Source: a virus. Taken from it: DNA of 59,888 nt. Position numbers and translations under genes: made by a program. Shown piece by piece: positions 1-6,678 of the stretch; within the stretch, counting starts at the first letter, position 1; each line of letters opens with the position of its first letter. The DNA is taken from the IMG/VR virus record IMGVR_UViG_3300025132_004452, positions 1 through 59,888 of that record; one strand, written 5' to 3'. The notes under the pieces are model-generated. The model ran no database searches and was not told the origin of the DNA. It saw nothing but the letters and a program-made list of their open reading frames with translations.

Positions 1-642
1 CCAGTATTGTAGTCCATCTTTTAAACCACCTGTGAATAAGTTAGCACATTTACCTGGGTTATTACTAGTTGCATTGTAAATCGTTTGTACGTCTTCTAAT
101 GCTAAAGCCTTGTTCCATATTGCTACTTCGTCTATATCTCCTGTAAAATACTCGGAAGGATCAGTATCAGCACCAATTAAAGTATCTTTAGTTTCGTTGT
201 TTAAAACGGCTGTAACTCCAGTTGTTGTTACCACTAAACTTCCATTTATATATAGCTTTAAGTTACCTGAAGACACTTCTCTAGTAAAAGCAGCATGATG
301 CCAATTACCATCGTTAAAAGTTGTTGCAGGGGATAATGCGTACACATAAGCTCCTCCAGCTCTTAATTGAACCGCTATTCCATTATTAGTTCTTCTAAAT
401 AAAGCCCAAGAAGAGTTTGCTGTTGAATAATTAGCTCCTCTTCCTACTATATGCATTTGACTTCCACTATTACTAGTTTTAAACCAAGCTGAAACACTAA
501 TATCACCAGTCATTTGAAGCTGAGTTGGATTACCAGCTGATACATAACTTTGACCATCAAACTCCATAGCAAAATTATTATCTATGAGTTCTAGTGGAAC
601 ATCTGCTGCTGCACCGAGAAAACTAAAGGGGAATGGAAACAT
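1..642 (-). CDS. LamG/concanavalin-like surface protein (N-terminal 214 aa, runs off base 1)
   Basis: The ORF starts at ATG 642 and stays open to base 1. Residues ~20-190 form a LamG/laminin-G-like jellyroll: 'FAMEFDGQSYVSAG', 'ISVSAWFKT', 'DGNWHHAAFTRE', 'LYINGSLV', 'GDIDEVAIWNKAL' are diagnostic strands. Such domains bind glycans, and in a phage they usually sit on fibres or capsid appendages. The frame continues exactly at 59888 if the molecule is circular, giving about 234 aa in total. It lies in the late leftward convoy next to two fibre genes, so host-surface recognition or virion decoration is likely. The fold is clear; the role is inferred. Confidence 0.85.
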   Translation of the reverse strand, partial: MFPFPFSFLGAAADVPLELIDNNFAMEFDGQSYVSAGNPTQLQMTGDISVSAWFKTSNSGSQMHIVGRGANYSTANSSWALFRRTNNGIAVQLRAGGAYVYALSPATTFNDGNWHHAAFTREVSSGNLKLYINGSLVVTTTGVTAVLNNETKDTLIGADTDPSEYFTGDIDEVAIWNKALALEDVQTIYNATSNNPGKCANLFTGGLKDGLQYW

Positions 643-657
643 ATATTATGTTTTTGA

Positions 658-1662
658 TTATTTTAAATCTAGAGTTGCGTTAGCATAATAATGTGTAGTA
701 GTACCGTTGTATATTAGTGTTATTATATCTATAGCATCATTATCTGTAGTTAATATTGGTTTACTACCTCCTGGATACTTAACTGAAGTTGGGTATGTTA
801 TAGTTCCTGCAGCTCCTGAAGAAGGTTGTTTAACTTGTAATATATACGTAGCTCCAGATTTTGGATTACTTAAAGACAAAGTGTTTGCACCACTAGCTAA
901 TTGTATGTATTGAATATTACCGTTGTCCCAGTCTATTGTAGTACCTGCTAAAGGTGTACCATGTTGTTCTGTATAACCTTGACCAGTTATTTTTAAACTA
1001 GTTCTTAAAGTTGATTCTCCACCTCTTACAATTTGAAAATCTTCAGTACCAACTGTTGAAGCGTCTGCTAAATATACATTAAAAGTATTATCAACATTAG
1101 GAACTATATTTGAGGCGCTAGAGTTTCTAGCTGCTAAAGTAATAGAGTTAGATCCTGTAGGTCTAATTTTATTTCCAATAGTAACAATACCTGCATTTGA
1201 TGTGTTGTAATCTCCAGCTTGTTGACCAATACTAATGTTAGTAGGTGCGGCATAACTAGTCTGTCCTATGGCTAATCCAGAGACTTTACTCCAAGTTGCG
1301 CCACCAATCGCTATTGCCGAAGCCCCATTAGTTTGAGCGTTATTACCTATAGTAATACAATTACTATCTGTGACAGGTCCAGCGTTTAATCCTAAAGTAA
1401 AATTACCATTAGTATTTAATGTAAAAATATCTGAAGAATCTCCAGCGTTTCTAAATTGTAAAGTACCAGCTAGTAAAGCTTTTCTACCTGTAGTTATCGT
1501 ACCATCTACTGAATATATAGTAGGTATTAAAGATGATAAACCTGTAGCTAATTGGGCTAATGTATACTGATTATTAGTATTAGCTGTAGTATCGTATCCT
1601 ACTATAAATGTATTATCAGTTGTTGCTCCTGTTGAAAACTCTGAGAATTTTTTTCCTGCCAT
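658..1662 (-). CDS. Tail-fibre-like protein with YadA-type head repeats
   Basis: A 334 aa protein. The N-terminus 'MAGKKFSEFSTGATTDNTFI' resembles phage fibre attachment ends. The middle (about 85-185) has short repeats of the YadA/trimeric-adhesin head type: 'CITIGNNAQ', 'SAIAIGGATW', 'GLAIGQTS', 'NISIGQQAGD', 'GIVTIGNKI'. The C-terminal ~90 residues (about 'IQYIQLASGANTLSLSNP' onward) form a beta-rich tip seen in marine podovirus fibres. It is likely a trimeric receptor-binding or collar fibre. It sits 15 bases upstream of the LamG gene in the same convoy. The second fibre at 8587-10218 shares this architecture. Confidence 0.75.
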   Translation of the reverse strand: MAGKKFSEFSTGATTDNTFIVGYDTTANTNNQYTLAQLATGLSSLIPTIYSVDGTITTGRKALLAGTLQFRNAGDSSDIFTLNTNGNFTLGLNAGPVTDSNCITIGNNAQTNGASAIAIGGATWSKVSGLAIGQTSYAAPTNISIGQQAGDYNTSNAGIVTIGNKIRPTGSNSITLAARNSSASNIVPNVDNTFNVYLADASTVGTEDFQIVRGGESTLRTSLKITGQGYTEQHGTPLAGTTIDWDNGNIQYIQLASGANTLSLSNPKSGATYILQVKQPSSGAAGTITYPTSVKYPGGSKPILTTDNDAIDIITLIYNGTTTHYYANATLDLK

Positions 1663-1673
1663 TTTATTTTATT

Positions 1674-1847
1674 TTAAGCGCCCGAAGACTGTATTAATAA
1701 TTGTAAGCCTTGTTCACTTTTTACTAAAGCGTTTGTACCTATACCTGTCTCTAATATAATATCCCATGAGCCAATAGGTAAACTAGATCCATCTAATATT
1801 ACAGGTTCGTAAACAGTTTTATTACCAATACCAATCTCTCCAGCCAT
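1674..1847 (-). CDS. Small late protein, unknown function (57 aa)
   Basis: The ORF runs from ATG 1847 to TAA 1674 and fills the gap between the neighbouring genes with 3 and 11 base spacings. Sequence features: 'MAGEIGIGNKTVYEPVILDG' at the start, mixed hydrophobic and polar composition, no TM segment, no cysteine. Its place between the spike-base-like gene and the fibre suggests a small structural or tail-accessory protein, but nothing in the sequence proves this. No family recognised. Confidence 0.6.
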   Translation of the reverse strand: MAGEIGIGNKTVYEPVILDGSSLPIGSWDIILETGIGTNALVKSEQGLQLLIQSSGA

Positions 1848-1850
1848 ATC

Positions 1851-2399
1851 TTAATATAATGCAAGTACATCATTAGCGGATAAACCGCCTTGAGTTACTC
1901 TTGTTACTAATATAGGTAATACAGTTCCTCCAGAAAGTGATTGAAAGTTAGCTAATCTACCAGACTCCATTACAACTGATAAATCAGACAAACCAGCTGC
2001 GGCGCCTACAAATAAACAAACTCCTCTTTGTTGAGTGTTTGGTATATCTATATCAACTACTTTTACAGCTAAGCTAGACCCACTACCACCAGAAGCTGCC
2101 GGAGTTGATGCTAAAGCATACCCAGCACCTGATTCATATGTAAGTGGTGCTGATATAGGTTTTTGTTCTAATCTTGTTACACCGCCTGCGCTGTTAATAG
2201 CTTTAACTAAAAACTTAGCAGAAGTACCAGAACCAGCTGCTAAAGTTATTTCATCTTCTAAAGCATAACCTGTTCCAGCTGTGGTTATTTCTAACCCACC
2301 ATTTGTTGCGCTCCAATTAATTGCACCAACTACAATGTTCACAGCATCATGCGCGAATACCCTAGCTTGTGCAGCATCGTTTCCTTGTATACCGTTCAT
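1851..2399 (-). CDS. Spike-base-like structural protein
   Basis: A 182 aa protein. Residues ~30-115 are Gly/Ala/Ser/Thr-rich beta repeats ('TTAGTGYALEDEITLAAGSG', 'YESGAGYALASTP') like phage tail tip domains. The C-terminus ('GGTVLPILVTRVTQGGLSAN', then DVLALY) matches the pattern of spike-base or tail-tip proteins that end in 'P-I-x-V-x-R-V...T/S-A-x-D-I/V-x-A-L'. It probably forms part of the tail spike or baseplate attachment. Family assignment is from memory of this C-terminal signature and is moderate. Confidence 0.5.
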   Translation of the reverse strand: MNGIQGNDAAQARVFAHDAVNIVVGAINWSATNGGLEITTAGTGYALEDEITLAAGSGTSAKFLVKAINSAGGVTRLEQKPISAPLTYESGAGYALASTPAASGGSGSSLAVKVVDIDIPNTQQRGVCLFVGAAAGLSDLSVVMESGRLANFQSLSGGTVLPILVTRVTQGGLSANDVLALY

Positions 2400-2402
2400 T
2401 TT

Positions 2403-2855
2403 TTAATTTTTTATTTTTGTTATTTTTTCTGCGCCCCTAGATCCAAAGTACGCTACATATACTGTAATAAGTAAAGCCTCCATCAATGAAACCCAACCTG
2501 TTTTTATTTCTAATAGTACAGTTGAATCTAGTACTATAAATATTGTCATTACTAAAGTTAAAAATACAAGTGTCATAGGTCTAGTGTTTTTACTTAACCA
2601 AGAATCACTTTTCATATCACTCTCCCATCTAGCTGATATATTATTCATCTCTGCTATGTCCTGTTCTAAAAGCTTTATTGCTATCTCTTTATCTTCAGCC
2701 TTAATACTATCATCACTTGATATAAGATTTTTTACTATACCAAACGCACCGTTATCAGGTAGCACATCGCCTATACTATCAAGAATTTTAGGAGCCTTCT
2801 TTGTTAAAAAAGCTCCTACTTTAGTATCTTTAAATTTTTTCTTTTGCTTACTCAC
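2403..2855 (-). CDS. Holin, three-TM superfamily (GTA/marine phage type)
   Basis: A 150 aa protein. The N-terminal ~75 residues are polar. The central motif 'RWESDMKSDSWLSKNTRPMT' (residues ~76-95) is the hallmark of the 3-TM holin family (Holin_3TMs). Hydrophobic spans follow: 'LVFLTLVMTIFIVLDSTVLL' and 'WVSLMEALLITVYVAYFGS', with a charged tail 'RGAEKITKIKN'. It should permeabilise the inner membrane so that the amidase at 4810-5223 reaches peptidoglycan. It is translated in the late convoy, 1 base from the next gene upstream. Confidence 0.8.
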   Translation of the reverse strand: MSKQKKKFKDTKVGAFLTKKAPKILDSIGDVLPDNGAFGIVKNLISSDDSIKAEDKEIAIKLLEQDIAEMNNISARWESDMKSDSWLSKNTRPMTLVFLTLVMTIFIVLDSTVLLEIKTGWVSLMEALLITVYVAYFGSRGAEKITKIKN

Positions 2856-2856
2856 T

Positions 2857-3309
2857 TTATTTCTTTGTAGGAGACATTGCTTTTATGTATTTATCTTTAG
2901 TTTCTCCTGTTAAACCAGCGGCATCAGCTTGTCTCTCTGCTTTTGAAACTCTATCTGTTGCTTGCTCTTTTATAGGTTTGTAAGGTTTTTCATCACCTGC
3001 ATATTTTCCAGGACTTGAGTTTTTATTTATCTTGTCTTGTCTAGCTTGTTCCCATCCTGACATTTTACCATCTTTATCCAGGTCACCAAGCATTTTACTA
3101 GCTGGTGTTTTATAAGACATACACATTTTACCCTTTTTATATAAAGGATGAGGTTTAGATTTTAGCTGAGCTGGTTTACCATATAACATTGCAGGTGGTG
3201 CTAATTCTACATCTTCTTCTTTTTCAAGTTCAATGTCTTTAGTTGTGTCTTTTGTTGCAAGTTTTTTGTACTCAAAACCTGTTTTAAATTTATCATCTTC
3301 TTCAGCCAT
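2857..3309 (-). CDS. Late protein with a perfect EF-hand-type Ca-binding loop
   Basis: A 150 aa charged protein, probably largely disordered. Residues 76-87 read DLDKDGKMSGWE, which fits the 12-residue EF-hand/dockerin loop D-x-D-x-D-G-x5-E exactly. Before it is a conserved-looking segment 'MLYGKPAQLKSKPHPLYKKG' (41-60). The start at 3309 overlaps the end of the HExxH gene (3302) by 8 bases, implying coupling. Calcium binding is inferred from the loop only. Function unknown; a virion or lysis-cassette role is possible. Confidence 0.6.
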   Translation of the reverse strand: MAEEDDKFKTGFEYKKLATKDTTKDIELEKEEDVELAPPAMLYGKPAQLKSKPHPLYKKGKMCMSYKTPASKMLGDLDKDGKMSGWEQARQDKINKNSSPGKYAGDEKPYKPIKEQATDRVSKAERQADAAGLTGETKDKYIKAMSPTKK

Positions 3310-3676
3310 TATATTTCTTTTTTATTTTTTGTTGAATTTTTTTATTGTTAGCTTCTTTTTCTTGAGCTAATTTAGGATTACCATCCATTTCTGGACTTCT
3401 TTTTGTTATAATAGTTTTTGCAGTTCCTTTAGGTGAAAAATACATATTATCATCATCGTAGCTAAAGTCACCTGTGTCATTGCTCTCTACGTCGAACTGA
3501 TCTCTATGAACCATTTCATGATCTATAACATCTTGCATTTGCGCTGGATTTGTTAAATCCTTATGTAGTCTTATAGTACCATTGTCATTAGCAACACCTA
3601 GTACACCATCTTCCTCTAGAGTTCTATATATAGGAGTTTGATTAGTCGGATAAAAAGGTTTTATTTTAAAAGCCAT
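3302..3676 (-). CDS. Small HExxH putative zinc-peptidase-like protein
   Basis: A 124 aa protein. The motif 'VIDHEMVHRDQF' (around residue 53) matches the HExxH zinc site of gluzincin/metzincin-like peptidases. The N-terminus 'MAFKIKPFYPTNQTPIYRTL' resembles short late proteins of related phages. The tail is lysine-rich. A third zinc ligand is not obvious, so catalysis is uncertain. Its start (ATG 3674-3676) overlaps the TAA of the upstream gene. Possible roles are virion maturation or cell-wall processing. Confidence 0.55.
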   Translation of the reverse strand: MAFKIKPFYPTNQTPIYRTLEEDGVLGVANDNGTIRLHKDLTNPAQMQDVIDHEMVHRDQFDVESNDTGDFSYDDDNMYFSPKGTAKTIITKRSPEMDGNPKLAQEKEANNKKIQQKIKKKYNG

Positions 3677-3834
3677 TACCCTTCTTTAAAAGCTAATAAT
3701 AATTCTCTTAACCCATAACCCATAAGAACACCTGAGTATAATGGATGACCTTCTAATAATAGCATAGTACCACAAAAACCAAACGCTATAGCTTTTGAAA
3801 GTGGATGGTTTACGATTGCTTTAATCTTATTCAT
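3676..3834 (-). CDS. Small membrane protein (52 aa)
   Basis: The ORF runs from ATG 3834 to TAA 3676-3678, which overlaps the next start as TAATG. The product begins 'MNKIKAIVNHPLSKAIAFGF' and has hydrophobic stretches around 'AIAFGFCGTMLLLEG' and 'GVLMGYGLRELLLAF'. It could be a holin/antiholin or membrane accessory protein given the nearby lysis genes. No family recognised. Confidence 0.6.
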   Translation of the reverse strand: MNKIKAIVNHPLSKAIAFGFCGTMLLLEGHPLYSGVLMGYGLRELLLAFKEG

Positions 3835-3839
3835 AATTA

Positions 3840-4034
3840 TTATTTTTTATTAGCTTTCATTTCTTTATCTGTTAATGGAATGTCAGCATCTGTTGTTGGG
3901 CGTAGTTTTATTGTACCATTATCACAGTAAAACTCTCTTTTTTCTTTAGCAGCTTCCTTCTCACCACCTTTTTTTTTAGCATATCCTTTTTCCCAAGCTT
4001 TCCAAGCTGCTTTACATTTGTTACCTCTAGCCAT
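3840..4034 (-). CDS. Small lysine-rich late protein (64 aa)
   Basis: Rich in Lys/Glu/Ala: 'KAAWKAWEKGYAKKKGGEKE'. A short C-terminal part 'FYCDNGTIKLRPTTDADIP' looks folded. It is 3 bases from the gene upstream. Many tiny basic proteins of this kind cluster here; they may bind DNA or be packaged, but no function can be assigned. Confidence 0.55.
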   Translation of the reverse strand: MARGNKCKAAWKAWEKGYAKKKGGEKEAAKEKREFYCDNGTIKLRPTTDADIPLTDKEMKANKK

Positions 4035-4037
4035 AAC

Positions 4038-4343
4038 TTATTTCTTAGTTGAGCAACCAAAGTTTTTAGCATAGTTAGCCATTTTTACTACAGATGGCTT
4101 ATATTTATTTTTACTTTTCATTACAGCAGAAGCAGCAGAGCAAGCGTCTTTAAAACCATTCTTTTTAGCCCAAGCTGTAAACTTACCTTGATTTTTTTCT
4201 TTTATTTCTGGAAATTCTTTTTTATTTGCGGGAGAATTATTTTTCATATCTTTAATATGTTTTTCTACAATTTTAGCTTGCTTGCCATGAGCGATAACAG
4301 CTCCTTTAAGCTGCTCCACAACTTCTTCTAAATTTTTAGCCAT
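4038..4343 (-). CDS. Small helical late protein (101 aa)
   Basis: The first ~50 residues are a charged helix ('LEEVVEQLKGAVIAHGKQAK'). The C-terminal half 'GKFTAWAKKNGFKDACSAAS' plus 'YKPSVVKMANYAKNFGC' matches a motif type seen in many marine phage and algal-virus small proteins (K-G-K/F-T-A ... K-M-A-N-x-A-x-N). Two cysteines lie in that domain. Function unknown; a virion or DNA-associated role is possible. Confidence 0.55.
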   Translation of the reverse strand: MAKNLEEVVEQLKGAVIAHGKQAKIVEKHIKDMKNNSPANKKEFPEIKEKNQGKFTAWAKKNGFKDACSAASAVMKSKNKYKPSVVKMANYAKNFGCSTKK

Positions 4344-4348
4344 AATTA

Positions 4349-4492
4349 TTATTTTTTATAAGGAAAGTTTTTATTAAACCAATCTTTACGATGATCACAA
4401 TTGCAACCGCCTGGTATAGTATCAGCCAACTTTTTTATACCAGTGAATTTAGTAAATCTTTCTATAGTGTCTCCTAAACCTTTGCTTTTCAT
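4349..4492 (-). CDS. Tiny conserved late protein (47 aa)
   Basis: ATG 4492 to TAA 4349. The sequence begins 'MKSKGLGDTIERFTKFTGIK' and ends with a 'CNCDHRKDWFNKNFPYKK' cysteine/arginine motif. This pattern (GLGDTI..F/I-T..TGIKK, then C-x-C..RK....FP) recurs in small proteins next to amidases in flavobacterial phages. It may bind metal through the paired cysteines. Role unknown. Confidence 0.6.
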   Translation of the reverse strand: MKSKGLGDTIERFTKFTGIKKLADTIPGGCNCDHRKDWFNKNFPYKK

Positions 4493-4493
4493 T

Positions 4494-4808
4494 TTATTGA
4501 GTAAAAGTTTTGTAACCTCCATACCCTAATAAACCAGAGCTTACGAAGCCAAGAGCATTTATACCTTTTTGAAATCTTCCTTTACCTCTAAGATCTTTAT
4601 ATGTTTTATTAGACTTAAATTCTGCTTTAGGAACTTCAAACTTAAATTTAGTGTTTTTTGACCCATCAAGAAATTTACCTTGTTTTATAGGTTTAGAATA
4701 ACCTGAAACAGCTTTTATATCGGGATGGCTTAATTCATCTTCTCTTAGTTTTACTGTGAATTTTTTAGTCTTAGGCTTTCTCTGGCCCGGGGATAATCTT
4801 GATGGCAT
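4494..4808 (-). CDS. Small basic late protein (104 aa)
   Basis: The likely start is ATG 4808 ('MPSRLSPGQRKPKTKKFTVK'), 1 base after the amidase stop. A longer frame to 4871 would overlap the amidase by 62 bases and add an unrelated hydrophobic stretch, so it was not used. The middle is charged beta-like sequence; the end 'INALGFVSSGLLGYGGYKTF' is Gly-rich and weakly hydrophobic. Function unknown; it lies in the lysis cassette. Confidence 0.6.
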   Translation of the reverse strand: MPSRLSPGQRKPKTKKFTVKLREDELSHPDIKAVSGYSKPIKQGKFLDGSKNTKFKFEVPKAEFKSNKTYKDLRGKGRFQKGINALGFVSSGLLGYGGYKTFTQ

Positions 4809-4809
4809 A

Positions 4810-5223
4810 TTATAAGTTTTTATATTCGTTAGTAGCGTCAAAGCTAGGACAAGCTTTATTAGCATAGTCACTGTGTGAATGTATAGTAGCTTCAGGATAC
4901 ATAGCTTTTAGCGTTTTAAGCACTGCTAGCAAACTATCTTCTTGTTCTTCTGTTCTAGTATCTTTCGGGGTCTTACCATCTACCTCAACTCCTCCACAAT
5001 AACAAATACCGATTGAATTTCGATTCTGCCCTTTACAGTGAGCCCCGATTTTAGCTACATCTCTACCTTTATATATATCACCATGTAAGTCAATATAGAA
5101 ATGATAGCCTATGTCACTCCAGCCTCTACCTTCAGTGTGCCATTTCCTAATTGTATCTACAGAAATGTTTTGGCCTTCTCTAGTAGCAGAGCAGTGAACT
5201 ATAATCTTATTAATGTTCCTCAT
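4810..5223 (-). CDS. N-acetylmuramoyl-L-alanine amidase (T7 lysozyme-like endolysin)
   Basis: A 137 aa single-domain Amidase_2/PGRP-fold enzyme that cleaves the lactyl-amide bond of peptidoglycan. By alignment to T7 lysozyme, the zinc ligands are H10 ('IIVHCSAT'), H117 and C125 ('HSDYANKACPSFD'); catalytic Y40 ('SDIGYHFYI') and K123 are present. H117-K123-C125 spacing equals H122-K128-C130 of T7. There is no signal peptide, so it depends on a holin. Its ATG overlaps the TGA of the small membrane gene upstream (ATGA). T7 lysozyme also inhibits T7 RNA polymerase, but no such polymerase is present here. Confidence 0.93.
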   Translation of the reverse strand: MRNINKIIVHCSATREGQNISVDTIRKWHTEGRGWSDIGYHFYIDLHGDIYKGRDVAKIGAHCKGQNRNSIGICYCGGVEVDGKTPKDTRTEEQEDSLLAVLKTLKAMYPEATIHSHSDYANKACPSFDATNEYKNL

Positions 5224-5372
5224 TTTTTATTTTTTTTCATAATCAACCACTTATGAGCAGTGTAACCTATAGTTACAACAAGTAGTGTTATTTTAAGTAT
5301 TGGCTCAAGCCAATCCATCATTGTTACACCAAATGACAACGCATTTAAAATGTAAAGCTTTATGTCTTCCAC
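5220..5372 (-). CDS. Small membrane protein, GTG start, holin-like (50 aa)
   Basis: The ORF begins with GTG 5370-5372, inside a TAGTG overlap with the upstream stop, and ends with TGA overlapping the amidase ATG. This double coupling supports the start. The product is 'VEDIKLYILNALSFGVTMMD', then a TM span 'ILKITLLVVTIGYTAHKWLI' and a lysine tail. One TM with a basic tail next to an endolysin fits a holin, antiholin or pinholin partner of the 3-TM holin. Role inferred from context. Confidence 0.65.
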   Translation of the reverse strand: MEDIKLYILNALSFGVTMMDWLEPILKITLLVVTIGYTAHKWLIMKKNKK

Positions 5373-5539
5373 TATTTCTGAGCGTTAAGAGTAGCATTTC
5401 CCTTGTACTCTGGAGAATCGAAATAAAGGTCACACTCAATATTACTATTAATAGACTTCATCTTTCTCATACCTGATTTTTTCATAGCTGGGCTTTTGTC
5501 AACTCCTGCTGGTTTTTGTTTTTTTCCGTAACTTGGCAT
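5372..5539 (-). CDS. Tiny late protein, unknown (55 aa)
   Basis: ATG 5539 to TAG 5372-5374. The N-terminal ~28 residues are Lys/Met-rich ('MPSYGKKQKPAGVDKSPAMK'); the C-terminus 'IECDLYFDSPEYKGNATL' is acidic and beta-like. Its stop overlaps the GTG start of the small membrane gene. No family recognised. Confidence 0.55.
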   Translation of the reverse strand: MPSYGKKQKPAGVDKSPAMKKSGMRKMKSINSNIECDLYFDSPEYKGNATLNAQK

Positions 5540-5546
5540 AATATAT

Positions 5547-5990
5547 TTATTTTTTTTTGTAATATCCTTTCATCTTACTTGCAGCAGATGTATTAAATAC
5601 TGGATTACTATTATAACTTGAGTTTTGTTTTAATTCTCCTTTTTTTAATCCTGGTTTTATTCCAGTCTGATTAGCTATTAATTGTTCTTCCGTTAGGTTT
5701 GTGTATTCATTTGCAATACCTCCTCCGGCTATATTAGGATCTACTGGCGCTTGTGTTACAGGCTGTGCACCTTGGGCTACAGGTTTCTTTTCAGTAGCTT
5801 TTTCTATTCCTCCCATAACTAAATTACCTACTCCAGCACCTGGGTTTAAAGCTCCTTTAGCTCCACCTGCTATAGCTCCTTCAAGTCCTTCACCTGCTAA
5901 TAAAGCTCCTCCAGCTCCTGCTAATCCACCTACTAATTGTGGTATAAACTTTGCTGGTGCTGATTTTTCTTTTGATTTTTTATAACTCAT
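5547..5990 (-). CDS. Gly/Ala-rich late structural-type protein (147 aa)
   Basis: Residues ~15-75 are a Gly/Ala-rich, mildly hydrophobic region ('LVGGLAGAGGALLAGEGLEG'), followed by a Pro/Gln linker and a helix ('EYTNLTEEQLIANQTGIKPG'). The C-terminus is 'SKMKGYYKKK'. Such proteins resemble internal or membrane-interacting virion proteins, but no motif is diagnostic. The start (5990) overlaps the stop of the next upstream gene by 4 bases. Confidence 0.55.
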   Translation of the reverse strand: MSYKKSKEKSAPAKFIPQLVGGLAGAGGALLAGEGLEGAIAGGAKGALNPGAGVGNLVMGGIEKATEKKPVAQGAQPVTQAPVDPNIAGGGIANEYTNLTEEQLIANQTGIKPGLKKGELKQNSSYNSNPVFNTSAASKMKGYYKKK

Positions 5991-6421
5991 CTTTTTTTAT
6001 CTTTATTAAGATTTTTAATAGCTACTTTTAAAACCTTGTCACTATAACTAGGTATGCCATTAGTTTTTATTTCAGGTATATCTTCTTCACCTAACATTAT
6101 TCTATACATTCTGTTTAGCAAGCGCTTAAACTTAAATGAAGCTTTATATATATGATACTTTTGAGTTGTTCTATTTCTTCTTCTCCAAACAACTATCCAA
6201 TCTTCTTTTAGTAATCTATTCCATCTTCTATTGTCCCAAGAATAAGAATAAACTCCCATTTTAAAATCTTGTTTTGTAAATAGCTCTAAACAATCTAGAT
6301 ACATTAAAAGCTCTAAGTCAGCATCATTTAAGTCATACTTTTTACAAGCCCATTTTCGTATTATACGATAATGCTTTAAAAGATTAAGTTCTTTAACCTC
6401 TACAGCTGTAAGTTTTCTCAT
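5987..6421 (-). CDS. Winged-helix (MarR-like) late protein
   Basis: A 144 aa protein predicted mostly helical with a beta wing: 'DLELLMYLDCLELFTKQDFK' (helix-turn-helix) followed by 'RWNRLLKEDWIVVWRRRN' and 'QKYHIYKASFKFKRLL' (wing and last helix). This resembles the MarR-like winged helix widespread next to structural genes in flavobacterial phages. It could regulate late transcription or bind DNA at packaging. It overlaps the GroES gene by 4 bases, so all three are coupled. Confidence 0.6.
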   Translation of the reverse strand: MRKLTAVEVKELNLLKHYRIIRKWACKKYDLNDADLELLMYLDCLELFTKQDFKMGVYSYSWDNRRWNRLLKEDWIVVWRRRNRTTQKYHIYKASFKFKRLLNRMYRIMLGEEDIPEIKTNGIPSYSDKVLKVAIKNLNKDKKR

Positions 6422-6678
6422 AGTACTATAACTACATCAAACTCTTTTATAACTTTATAAGTGTTTTTCTTTATCTCTATGTTAAAGCCAGCTGAACGAT
6501 CATAATATATTTTATCACCGTTTTTTATAACATTAACATCTTCACCTGTCTTAATAACTTTAGCTGTTCTATATCTAATGTCTTCTCTTTGTTTTTCAGC
6601 TAAAATTAAACCTCCTTCAGTTTTAACGGAGGTTTCTTTTATTGGATCTATAACTATATACTTACCTATTGCTTTCAT
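6418..6678 (-). CDS. groES: GroES-like co-chaperonin
   Basis: An 86 aa Cpn10-fold protein, slightly shorter than bacterial GroES (~97 aa). 'IGKYIVIDPIKETSVKTEGG' followed by 'LILAEKQRE' covers the first strand, the mobile loop and its hydrophobic GroEL-contact tripeptide (L-I-L in place of I-V-L). 'RYRTAKVIKTGEDVNVIKNG' and 'DKIYYDRSAG' match the conserved barrel (V-x-x-G-D-x-V-x-Y). The C-terminus 'FDVVIVL' is the final strand. The start overlaps the groEL stop (ATGA). It should cap the adjacent phage GroEL, or the host one, during folding of virion proteins. Confidence 0.9.
   Translation of the reverse strand: MKAIGKYIVIDPIKETSVKTEGGLILAEKQREDIRYRTAKVIKTGEDVNVIKNGDKIYYDRSAGFNIEIKKNTYKVIKEFDVVIVL

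Noticed and set aside
4809-4871. Longer start (4871) for the 104 aa gene
   Set aside because: It would overlap the amidase by 62 bases and add a hydrophobic stretch encoded only by the amidase in another frame.
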